From a virus: a stretch of DNA of 39,249 nt. Where the stretch lies: the IMG/VR virus record IMGVR_UViG_3300025120_000172, positions 1 through 39,249 of that record; one strand, 5' to 3'. The notes under the pieces were generated by a model. It ran no database searches. It saw only the letters and a program-made list of their open reading frames with translations, and was not told where the DNA came from. Position 1 is the stretch's first letter. Each line of letters opens with the position of its first letter. Below are positions 32,874-38,329 of the stretch, piece by piece. The position numbers and the translations under genes were made by a program.

Positions 32874-33214
32874 TGCGAGGTATATCTAAAATAAAAGCTG
32901 ACCAAATGGCGGCGCGTTACAGAATCATGTACGAAAAATGGAATAAAGAATCAGTAACCTTACAAGAACTTGGTAAAGGTTATGGGATAACTAAACAACG
33001 TACATGGCAAATTATTACTCGATGCAAATTAGGTGATGGTGATTATTATTACGGAGTAAAGTTAGCCAGAGATAAATGGTCTGAACTCTACTCTACTTAT
33101 AAAGACAAATCTCAAACACGTTTAGCGTTTAACGAATGGTTAGAGGGTAATGAAATTAAAGTGATTGGAAACAACAAAACAACAGCACCCCACACAGGAT
33201 GGGATTTGTTGTAA
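32873..33214 (+). CDS. Helix-turn-helix protein, candidate DNA-binding regulator
   Basis: 113 residues from the ATG at 32873 (GGAGG 6 bases upstream, TAATG overlap with polA). Residues about 28-50, VTLQELGKGYGITKQRTWQI, have the shape of a sigma-region-4-like or LuxR-like helix-turn-helix, with basic flanks (RCKLGDGDYYY; KDKSQTR). No dimerisation or ligand domain is seen. It could be a transcription regulator of the phage or a small polymerase accessory factor; a link to the CTTTACTTT promoters is conceivable but only inferred. Confidence 0.5.
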   Translation: MRGISKIKADQMAARYRIMYEKWNKESVTLQELGKGYGITKQRTWQIITRCKLGDGDYYYGVKLARDKWSELYSTYKDKSQTRLAFNEWLEGNEIKVIGNNKTTAPHTGWDLL

Positions 33215-33222
33215 TAAGGTGC

Positions 33223-33251
33223 TTTACTTTCTCCTTATTGGTATTTAAAGT
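33223..33251 (+). promoter_or_regulatory. Early promoter family, copy 3 (possible leaderless transcript)
   Basis: TTTACT (33223-33228) within GCTTTACTTTC, 17-base spacer, TAAAGT (33246-33251). The next start codon begins at 33260, only 9 bases after the -10, exactly where transcription would begin. No ribosome binding site at useful distance is present. Confidence 0.6.
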
Positions 33252-33259
33252 ATAGGGGT

Positions 33260-33790
33260 ATGGGTAATAAGATAAAAAAAAGAATTTGTGTGTTTTGCGA
33301 AGACGAGTTTGAAGGAACATCTCAATATTGTAGTAAAGAATGTCAAAACAACCAAAATTATGCAAATAACAAAAATCCTGTAGGACATGTAGCTCGTAAA
33401 GAGGGAGTACTCGGACAGTACGATTACCAAGAAGAACAACATTTATCTCCAGAAGTACAATGGGTACTAGATAACGACGAGGGAGACACTCCTAGGATAA
33501 CTGAAGATCAGCGCTATATTCGTAGATGTTTACACGAATTAAGTTCTGCTACTTATTCAGATGGAACAAAATTAATTGAAACTACTGGGTATAAAGAGAG
33601 AAAACGAGATTCACTTAGAGTTGGGTTTTTTCATATAGCAGGTGAAAACATAAAAAGAGAAAAATCTTTTAATAATAAGACTGGTCCCATAAATGATGGT
33701 GTAAAGTACAAACAATACACAACTTTCGACGAAAAAATAGAAAAACTAAAAAATTCTCAAAAGAACTATACTGTATTCGACGATGACTAA
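33260..33790 (+). CDS. Zinc-finger protein of unknown function
   Basis: 176 residues. Near the N-terminus ICVFCEDEF and SQYCSKEC give four Cys (CxxC...CxxxC) as in the zinc knuckles of HNH-associated and MYM-like phage proteins; no HNH nuclease motif follows. The remainder is charged, with DDEGDTPRITEDQRYIRRCL and a basic region KYKQYTTFDEKIEKLKNS. The start is fixed by the finger at residue 10, which leaves only the ATG at 33260, and implies a leaderless mRNA from the promoter just upstream. It overlaps the VRR-NUC gene by 8 bases. Confidence 0.65.
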   Translation: MGNKIKKRICVFCEDEFEGTSQYCSKECQNNQNYANNKNPVGHVARKEGVLGQYDYQEEQHLSPEVQWVLDNDEGDTPRITEDQRYIRRCLHELSSATYSDGTKLIETTGYKERKRDSLRVGFFHIAGENIKREKSFNNKTGPINDGVKYKQYTTFDEKIEKLKNSQKNYTVFDDD

Positions 33791-34172
33791 AGAAAAAAAC
33801 TTTTGGTTACTCCTTAGAGAAAACATTAAAGATATTCATTGGCAACGTATTGAAACAGGTATGACAGGTGCGGGTATACCTGATGTTAACGGTTGTGCTA
33901 AAGGCAAAGAGTTTTGGGTCGAGCTAAAAGAAATTCACTCGGGCAACTCACTCACTCTACGACCTATGCAAGTTTCCTGGCTCGCGAAACGTGCAATGCA
34001 TGGAGGGCAAGTTTTTGTTCTTGCTCGGAAAAATAATCAAATAAAGCTCTACCATATTGACGGATTAGAACGGGCTCACGAGCTTGTAAAAAATGGTTAC
34101 AAATCTGACGCTTTACTTACTCTCGATATTCCTTACGAGTGGAGTGCTCTTTACAGTGCTTTACTTTCGTAA
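33783..34172 (+). CDS. VRR-NUC domain endonuclease
   Basis: 129 residues. Catalytic pattern: GMTGAGIPDVNGCAKG (Asp34) and EFWVELKEI (Glu47-x-Lys49), then RPMQVSWLAKRAMHGGQVFV, typical of stand-alone viral VRR-NUC domains of the PD-(D/E)XK group. Such enzymes are structure-specific, related in role to Holliday-junction resolvases, and could cut recombination intermediates or concatemers before packaging. The gene's end, ...SALLS, is encoded by TCTTTACAGTGCTTTACTTTCG, which contains the -35 of the next promoter. Confidence 0.85.
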   Translation: MTKEKNFWLLLRENIKDIHWQRIETGMTGAGIPDVNGCAKGKEFWVELKEIHSGNSLTLRPMQVSWLAKRAMHGGQVFVLARKNNQIKLYHIDGLERAHELVKNGYKSDALLTLDIPYEWSALYSALLS

Positions 34173-34188
34173 CGCTGTACTATTTAAT
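34160..34188 (+). promoter_or_regulatory. Early promoter family, copy 4, embedded in the nuclease 3' end
   Basis: TTTACT (34160-34165), 17-base spacer, TTTAAT (34183-34188). The -35 lies inside the last codons of the VRR-NUC gene. A small hairpin GTAGC...GCTAC (34195-34211, 7-base loop) follows in the leader, then AGAAAGGAG before the 34247 start. Confidence 0.6.
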
Positions 34189-34194
34189 ATACGG

Positions 34195-34211
34195 GTAGCC
34201 TAAAAAGCTAC
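34195..34211 (+). promoter_or_regulatory. Leader hairpin
   Basis: GTAGC (34195-34199), loop CTAAAAA, GCTAC (34207-34211): perfect five-base stem in the 5' leader of the DUF932 gene, beginning near the predicted transcript start. It could protect the 5' end from RNases. Confidence 0.4.
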
Positions 34212-34246
34212 GGTGATTAAACAGTGCAATAAGAAAGGAGAAATAT

Positions 34247-35281
34247 ATGGCACATAATGTAGAAACAATGGCATGGACAGGTGATAAACCTTGGCACGGA
34301 TTGGGTGTTGAAGTATCAAATGACCTAACGCCATTACAAATGCAGGAAGCAGCACAGTTAGACTGGACAGTTAGCAAACGTCCTAGTTATACTTTAGATG
34401 CGCCTGAATGGGGCGAAGATGTGGGGTTAATCCAAGCGGAAAGTACCTTCCACATTGTTCGTGATTCTGATAACCGAATACTTAGCCATTGCGGTAGAGA
34501 CTACGTCCCTATTCAAAATGAAGATGTATTTAAGTTCTTTAAACGCTTTACTGAAGCAGGACACATGAAAATGGAAACTGCAGGTAGCTTAAAAGACGGC
34601 GGAGAAATTTGGGGTTTAGCCAAAATATCTGAAGACTTTGAGTTAGCGGGCGAAGACCTTATTAAAGGTTATCTTTTAATAAACCAACCGCATATTGTTG
34701 GTCGCTCACTTACTATTAAGCTGACGCCTATTAGAGTTGTATGTAACAATACACTTACTATGGCATTACAGCATGGTGGTACAGCGTCTTTCCGTATGCC
34801 CCACGTTAGAGAGTTCGGTGATGATGTTATGAAGACTGCTGAAGAAGCTTTAGGCTTATCTGCAGAGCGTATGACAGCGTTTAAAGAAGCAGCAACTTTG
34901 TTATCTAAGAAGAAAACAAAGCACTCTAACTTCCTCGATTTTGTAGGAGAGTTGTATCAACCTGATATGATCTCTGCCTATAGAAAAGAAGCCGAGTTAA
35001 AGGCTCAAGGTAAAAAGATAGGCGAACAAGCCCCTCTTATTGAGCAATTTAATACTTACCCTAGATTAGTTGTTGAAGCTCTTGAGCGTCAGCCAGGAGC
35101 GAATTTAGCTTCATCTAAGGGTACTTGGTGGGGTGCATTAAACGCAGTAACCTATGTTGAGGATCACTTACGTGAGTCTCAGACCCCAGGAAACAGCCTT
35201 CACAGTGCGTGGTTTGGAGCGGGAGCGAATCGTAAAGCGAAAGCCCTCGACCTAGCTATTAAATACGCGAAGGTGGCTTAA
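34247..35281 (+). CDS. DUF932 / TIGR03299-type phage/plasmid-like protein
   Basis: 344 residues with a near-ideal ribosome binding site (AAAGGAG, 7 bases). The start MAHNVETMAWTGDKPWHGLG is the signature of the family, followed by a middle with STFHIVRDSDNRIL, IWGLAKISEDF and TPIRVVCNNTLTMAL, and the end with WGALNAVTYVEDH. DUF932 proteins occur on plasmids and phages and are often highly expressed; their role is unknown. It has its own early promoter and starts a run of small genes ending near 36064, each sharing a one-base stop/start overlap. Confidence 0.88.
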   Translation: MAHNVETMAWTGDKPWHGLGVEVSNDLTPLQMQEAAQLDWTVSKRPSYTLDAPEWGEDVGLIQAESTFHIVRDSDNRILSHCGRDYVPIQNEDVFKFFKRFTEAGHMKMETAGSLKDGGEIWGLAKISEDFELAGEDLIKGYLLINQPHIVGRSLTIKLTPIRVVCNNTLTMALQHGGTASFRMPHVREFGDDVMKTAEEALGLSAERMTAFKEAATLLSKKKTKHSNFLDFVGELYQPDMISAYRKEAELKAQGKKIGEQAPLIEQFNTYPRLVVEALERQPGANLASSKGTWWGALNAVTYVEDHLRESQTPGNSLHSAWFGAGANRKAKALDLAIKYAKVA

Positions 35282-35520
35282 TGGCAGATAACCCTAAGAA
35301 TTACTCCCTCGACGCTGAAGTTGCGGGAGTTATTTGGGCAGCATTGTTTGAGGCAGGAGATGACGAGTTAGCTCGTCTACTGTCTGATACGATGATAGCC
35401 CAAGGTTGTCAGGAATTGGCGGGAGTTAGCGATAGCTCCCTCATCCTGATGTTTTGGAAAAACCACTTGGTAGAGAACGGCTATATAGCCGTCAGACCAG
35501 GAGATAAGGAGTTAAATTAA
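35281..35520 (+). CDS. Hypothetical small protein
   Basis: 79 residues; stop/start overlap of one base with both neighbours (TAATG). Acidic, helical, with AEVAGVIWAALFEAGDDELA and LILMFWKNHLVENGYIAVRP near the end. It lacks a signal peptide and no family is recognised. Confidence 0.55.
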   Translation: MADNPKNYSLDAEVAGVIWAALFEAGDDELARLLSDTMIAQGCQELAGVSDSSLILMFWKNHLVENGYIAVRPGDKELN

Positions 35521-35843
35521 TGGCTAGTGCAAATGACTTAGGTCAATATACAGAAAATAAACCCGATGCGTTTTTAGATGAAGACACGGGTATTCAAATA
35601 GATATAGGAGTACCTCTACCTGAAGATACAAGATCAGGTGCGAGATATCCTTTTGCTAAAATGGAGGTAGGTGACTCTATCTTTGTTTTACTTAAGGAAG
35701 GTGACAACGGTAATCGATTGAAAAATCGATTATCCCAAGCTACTCGGACTTACGGGAAAAAACAAGACCCCCAGCAACATTACATTATACGGTATCGTTT
35801 AGAGAACGAAGTATCGGGTGTGAGGATCTGGAGAAAAGACTGA
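35520..35843 (+). CDS. Small conserved phage protein with YPFAKM..GDSIFV motif
   Basis: 107 residues. The block ARYPFAKMEVGDSIFVLL followed by a helix with NRLKNRLSQATRTYGKKQ and strands HYIIRYRLE and GVRIWRKD looks like a small mixed alpha/beta domain found in many phages (DUF7303-like from memory, uncertain). This type often binds nucleic acid, but no proof is available. Overlaps both neighbours by one base. Confidence 0.6.
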   Translation: MASANDLGQYTENKPDAFLDEDTGIQIDIGVPLPEDTRSGARYPFAKMEVGDSIFVLLKEGDNGNRLKNRLSQATRTYGKKQDPQQHYIIRYRLENEVSGVRIWRKD

Positions 35844-36064
35844 TGTCTGCCTTGTATAAAGAAAAAGTAGTTATGGAGCTGCGCGAAAGTATTAAAGAAC
35901 TACGCGAAGCTTTAGATTATTTAGCGTGTCAAGTTGACGAAGATATCCCTGCAGAAAATGGAACTCATCATCTCTGGGAAGCTGTCCGTAATGCGCACAA
36001 TCTTGTTTGTGGTCCAACGTCAGTTTATGTGACCCAGGATCCTGAGTTTGATAGGCGCTCGTAG
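35843..36064 (+). CDS. Hypothetical small protein
   Basis: 73 residues, mostly helical (MELRESIKELREALDYLACQ; HHLWEAVRNAHNLV). One-base overlap with the previous gene; it is the last gene of the DUF932 operon and is followed at once by the next early promoter. No family known. Confidence 0.5.
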   Translation: MSALYKEKVVMELRESIKELREALDYLACQVDEDIPAENGTHHLWEAVRNAHNLVCGPTSVYVTQDPEFDRRS

Positions 36065-36070
36065 GGCTGC

Positions 36071-36099
36071 TTTACTTTCGTAATACTCGTAGGTAAAGT
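36071..36099 (+). promoter_or_regulatory. Early promoter family, copy 5
   Basis: TTTACT (36071-36076), 17-base spacer, TAAAGT (36094-36099), followed by AGTTAGTATG as in copies 6 and 8. CTTTAC and GTAAAG form an imperfect inverted repeat around the spacer. It drives the 36180 gene. Confidence 0.65.
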
Positions 36100-36108
36100 A
36101 GTTAGTAT

Positions 36109-36149
36109 GTTCTACCGCAAGGCGGAACTTTATTGCACCGAAAGGTGTG
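36109..36149 (+). promoter_or_regulatory. Double-hairpin 5' leader
   Basis: Hairpin A: GTT + CCGC (36109-36118) pairs with GCGG + AAC (36122-36128) with a CTA bulge. Hairpin B: CACC (36136-36139), tetraloop GAAA, GGTG (36144-36147). Both lie between promoter and ribosome binding site, so they would sit in the first 50 bases of the mRNA. Confidence 0.5.
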
Positions 36150-36179
36150 TGTGTTTAGAAAGAAGAAAGGAGAATAGAT

Positions 36180-36584
36180 ATGGCACAAGCATTATCTGCT
36201 GCTAGTGTGAAAACACCAAGTAGAAAAATCTCTGCTAAAAAAGCACCAGTCAAAGCGAAAGCTACGAACGGTTCTGGCAAAATAGGAACAACTGTTCCTA
36301 AGCCGACCACGACTGGAAAAGGAGCTACTCGTAAACAATTTATGTATACGGGCAAGTACCCTAAGTCTGAGGAAATAGATAAAACTACTCCTCAGATCGT
36401 TGCTTTAGTCGACACAGCTGAGTCTGCAGAAAAAGGAGAGATTGATCCCTCCCGTTTCACAGCTCAAGAGTTAGTCGCGTTAGCAGTGAAGAAAGGCTTT
36501 TTATCAACGAGACAAGATCCTCTTAGAATCTTTAGGTTCTATAAGAAACGTCTTATTGATGAAGGTTATTTCGTCGAGTTGTAA
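36180..36584 (+). CDS. Hypothetical protein with basic N-terminal tail
   Basis: 134 residues with AAAGGAG 8 bases before the ATG. Residues 1-55 are Ala/Lys/Thr/Pro rich and disordered, like a histone-type tail; residues 56-134 form a compact domain (RKQFMYTGKYPKSEEIDK; FTAQELVALAVKKGFLSTRQ; DPLRIFRFYKKRLIDEGYFV) that may be a winged helix. The sequence suggests DNA binding. It has its own promoter and structured leader, so it is probably well expressed early. Family unknown. Confidence 0.6.
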   Translation: MAQALSAASVKTPSRKISAKKAPVKAKATNGSGKIGTTVPKPTTTGKGATRKQFMYTGKYPKSEEIDKTTPQIVALVDTAESAEKGEIDPSRFTAQELVALAVKKGFLSTRQDPLRIFRFYKKRLIDEGYFVEL

Positions 36585-36600
36585 AACTATCGGAGTGTTG

Positions 36601-36661
36601 CCCCTACTCTGTAACTCAAAGGGGTGTATGATGTTGTACTGAGATAAAACAATCTCAGTAC
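36601..36661 (+). promoter_or_regulatory. Two inverted repeats before the 36692 gene
   Basis: CCCCT (36601-36605) with AGGGG (36620-36624), then a perfect ten-base stem GTACTGAGAT (36636-36645), loop AAAACA, ATCTCAGTAC (36652-36661). No U tract follows, so it is not a clear intrinsic terminator; it may be an operator, an attenuator or a 5' stabiliser. No promoter of the common family is seen in this 107-base gap. Confidence 0.55.
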
Positions 36662-36691
36662 GATATTGTTACTTAACTAAAAAGGAGAATC

Positions 36692-36862
36692 ATGCAAATA
36701 CAAATAACAAAAAACGACGGAACGGTCGTTACTACAAACATAGAATCTATTGCAAGACATTTAACAACAGGCATTCAAGGGCAATCGAAAATTTCGGGAG
36801 ATGTTCTTTTTAATTTTATATATGATGAAATAGAAAAACACATAAATAATAAAAATGGATGA
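36692..36862 (+). CDS. Small hypothetical protein
   Basis: 56 residues, AAAGGAG 6 bases upstream of the ATG. Begins MQIQITKNDGTVVTTNIESI and continues as helix to the end. Overlaps the next gene by 8 bases. Not recognised; the good ribosome binding site and strong hairpin upstream support a real gene. Confidence 0.6.
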   Translation: MQIQITKNDGTVVTTNIESIARHLTTGIQGQSKISGDVLFNFIYDEIEKHINNKNG

Positions 36863-37148
36863 AGAAGTAAATATATTAAATATCGGGGAACTTCCTGATA
36901 TGGATAAAGAAGTTTCTTTAAAAATAGACTTCACGACTTTAATCATAGTTTGTACAGCAATGACTATGTACAGCGATTATATCCTAAATATGATTGAAGA
37001 CGACACATTACCCACACCAATAGGGGAAACTATGTTACAAAACGTAGATAAAGTAATTGAAAAGTTTCATCATGTCATGGCTATGGAAGGAAACGAGATA
37101 TATAAAGCACTTTATGAAAACACTGTAAAAGAGGGGACAATACAATGA
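36855..37148 (+). CDS. Small hypothetical protein
   Basis: 97 residues, acidic (pattern MDEEVNILNIGELPDMDKEV) with a central hydrophobic stretch FTTLIIVCTAMTMYSDYIL and a helical tail. The ribosome binding site is not evident; translation may be coupled to the preceding gene, which it overlaps by 8 bases. No family known. Confidence 0.5.
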   Translation: MDEEVNILNIGELPDMDKEVSLKIDFTTLIIVCTAMTMYSDYILNMIEDDTLPTPIGETMLQNVDKVIEKFHHVMAMEGNEIYKALYENTVKEGTIQ

Positions 37149-37264
37149 GTGATGAAAAAATGAGAGAATTATACGCAGTTTGGAAAACTACACGACCAGA
37201 AGAAGAGAATTATGTAGTTGTTCGTAAAAGTCGTTTTACTGCTTTACTTTCGCGTAATTCGTAG
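37145..37264 (+). CDS. Micro-protein ending in a promoter
   Basis: 39 residues beginning MSDEKMRELYAVWKTTRPEE, overlapping the previous gene by 4 bases (ATGA). The last residues TALLSRNS are coded by the -35 region of the next early promoter, a situation parallel to the VRR-NUC gene (SALLS). Real by position, but too short to classify. Confidence 0.45.
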   Translation: MSDEKMRELYAVWKTTRPEEENYVVVRKSRFTALLSRNS

Positions 37265-37271
37265 GTAAAGT
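37243..37271 (+). promoter_or_regulatory. Early promoter family, copy 6
   Basis: TTTACT (37243-37248), 17-base spacer, TAAAGT (37266-37271), then ATTTAGTACG. The -35 overlaps the 3' end of the 37145 gene. The transcript would contain about 185 leader bases before the 37466 start, unusually long for this genome. Confidence 0.65.
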
Positions 37272-37284
37272 ATTTAGTACGTTA

Positions 37285-37432
37285 ATAAACTTTTTTCTTA
37301 GGAAAGTTTATGACTAGAGTGTAGACAGGGGATGTGCCTTTGTAAAATCCAGAAACTTAATAGGTGAAGTAGGTGAAGTAGGTGAAGGCGGAATTAGGGA
37401 TAGGCAGGAACCATACCCGAACTATCTACACT
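37285..37432 (+). ncRNA. Candidate structured RNA or structured leader
   Basis: A perfect nine-base hairpin ATAAACTTT/AAAGTTTAT (37285-37293 with 37303-37311) is followed by nested pairings: AGTGTAGA/TCTACACT (37318-37325 with 37425-37432), GGG/CCC (37328-37330 with 37416-37418), TGCCT/AGGCA (37335-37339 with 37402-37406) and ATCC/GGAT (37347-37350 with 37398-37401). Inside are three AGGTGAAGT-type repeats (37362-37388). There is no open frame over this stretch. It is not a tRNA: no T-loop. It lies just behind a promoter and before the zinc-ribbon gene at 37466. Confidence 0.4.
37362..37388 (+). repeat. Three tandem 9-base repeats
   Basis: AGGTGAAGT, AGGTGAAGT, AGGTGAAGG in direct succession, in the interior of the candidate structured RNA. 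AGGTGA resembles a ribosome binding site, but no start codon follows at a fitting distance. Confidence 0.85.
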
Positions 37433-37465
37433 TGATTTATTATTATAATTAGAAAGGAGAATGAT

Positions 37466-37612
37466 ATGAAATGTGTTTTATGTGGAGAAACTAAAGAGGA
37501 GTTCGGGCATAACCCTGAGCCCATTGCAGAAGGTAAATGTTGTACGGACTGTAACGCAGGAAAAGTTATACCTGCCCGAATGAAAGAATTAACTGATTTT
37601 TACAAGTCTTAA
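37466..37612 (+). CDS. Small zinc-ribbon protein (CxxC...CCxxC)
   Basis: 48 residues starting MKCVLCGETKEEFGHNPEPI, then GKCCTDCNAGKVIPAR. CxxC at 3-6 and CCxxC at about 25-29 form a zinc-binding ribbon; this small protein is common in phage genomes. AAAGGAG lies 6 bases upstream of the ATG. Function unknown. The long leader with inverted repeats precedes it. Confidence 0.75.
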   Translation: MKCVLCGETKEEFGHNPEPIAEGKCCTDCNAGKVIPARMKELTDFYKS

Positions 37613-37626
37613 AGATTTTAAATAAA

Positions 37627-37745
37627 TTGACTCCAAATCACATTCTTTGTATAGCAGAAGGAATGATTAACACAAAGTTGAAGAGGGGGGAGTCAGCCCT
37701 AGCGGTTATTTCATCCGCGTCTCGGGTAGTTAAACGCTCTTCAAC
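37627..37745 (+). ncRNA. Candidate structured RNA with interleaved inverted repeats
   Basis: Within the 199-base gap 37613-37811: TTGACTCC/GGAGTCA (37627-37634 with 37689-37695), CATTC/GAATG (37641-37645 with 37661-37665), CTTTGT/ACAAAG, GTTGAAGAG/CTCTTCAAC (37677-37685 with 37737-37745, perfect nine bases) and GCGG/CCGC inside CCC/GGG. Several pairings cross, so they form pseudoknots or exclude each other. The nine-base stem bounds a 69-base tRNA-sized element, but it has no T-loop. An open frame (see findings) also covers it. Confidence 0.35.
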
Positions 37746-37750
37746 ACTGC

Positions 37751-37779
37751 TTTATTTTCGGTTTGTTGCCCTTTAAACT
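37751..37779 (+). promoter_or_regulatory. Early promoter family, copy 7
   Basis: TTTATT (37751-37756) in GCTTTATTTTCG, 17-base spacer, TAAACT (37774-37779), immediately behind the structured element. The leader ends AGAAAGGAGAAAGATATG at the 37812 gene. Confidence 0.55.
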
Positions 37780-37811
37780 ATATAGGTAACTAAAAAAGAA
37801 AGGAGAAAGAT

Positions 37812-38057
37812 ATGGGAAAAATTTACGGAAGTATGGATGTTCAAAATAGAGTAGATCATGTACAAGAACTTATTGAAAAAGATAAAGCTCATCGTGAGAA
37901 ATATCCTTCATTTAAATTGACAGGTACTGTTAGTGACCCTGTTGACACTTCATACAAACAAGAAATTAGCAAACAATACACTGTTGCTGTCGCGTACAAT
38001 AAAGGAGGGTATCAAGTAATACCCAAAAGTCAGATAAAAGATATCGGGAGAAAATAA
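37812..38057 (+). CDS. Small hypothetical protein
   Basis: 81 residues, AAAGGAG 8 bases upstream. Begins MGKIYGSMDVQNRVDHVQEL and ends with a beta-like KQYTVAVAYNKGGYQVIPKS. The next gene starts on its last base. Not recognised; it has its own promoter. Confidence 0.6.
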   Translation: MGKIYGSMDVQNRVDHVQELIEKDKAHREKYPSFKLTGTVSDPVDTSYKQEISKQYTVAVAYNKGGYQVIPKSQIKDIGRK

Positions 38058-38257
38058 TGAATTCTAAAAAAGCTAAGAAAATAAGAAAAATGCTTAAAGA
38101 ACAAGGAGTAGATTGGAATGAATCAAAACCTGTTCAACAAGTAGTAAAAGACCATGAAGGTAACGAACAACGCTTACAACGTATATTCCAGGATCCGAAA
38201 GGCGGGCGAGCGTTGTACCAAGCTATGAAGTCTGTCGTAAAGTCACAAGGCTCGTAG
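38057..38257 (+). CDS. Small basic hypothetical protein
   Basis: 66 residues, Lys/Arg/Gln rich: MNSKKAKKIRKMLKEQGVDW, then a helical end GGRALYQAMKSVVKSQGS. TAATG overlap with the preceding gene. It resembles short phage proteins of unknown role; binding to nucleic acid is possible from charge. Confidence 0.55.
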   Translation: MNSKKAKKIRKMLKEQGVDWNESKPVQQVVKDHEGNEQRLQRIFQDPKGGRALYQAMKSVVKSQGS

Positions 38258-38263
38258 CAGTGC

Positions 38264-38292
38264 TTTACTTTGGCTATTTTGGAGAGTAAAGT
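38264..38292 (+). promoter_or_regulatory. Early promoter family, copy 8
   Basis: TTTACT (38264-38269), 17-base spacer, TAAAGT (38287-38292), then AGTTAGTATC, nearly the same downstream bases as copies 5 and 6. Leader ends AGAAAGGAGAAAGATATG at 38330. Confidence 0.65.
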
Positions 38293-38329
38293 AGTTAGTA
38301 TCTTATAAATAACTAGAAAGGAGAAAGAT

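Noticed and set aside
32873-33214. Phage sigma factor recognising the CTTTACTTT promoters
   Set aside because: Only one helix-turn-helix is visible in 113 residues and no region 2-like segment, so it cannot be called a sigma factor.
36636-36661. Intrinsic terminator
   Set aside because: Strong hairpin, but followed by GATATTGTTAC instead of a run of T; kept only as an unexplained hairpin.
37318-37432. tRNA or tmRNA in the first structured gap
   Set aside because: No T-loop sequence and no tag reading frame; only nested stems are seen.
37677-37745. tRNA gene of 69 bases closed by GTTGAAG/CTTCAAC
   Set aside because: Acceptor-like stem and a GCGG/CCGC arm are present, but there is no GGTTCGAATCC-type T arm, and the anticodon loop would lack U33.
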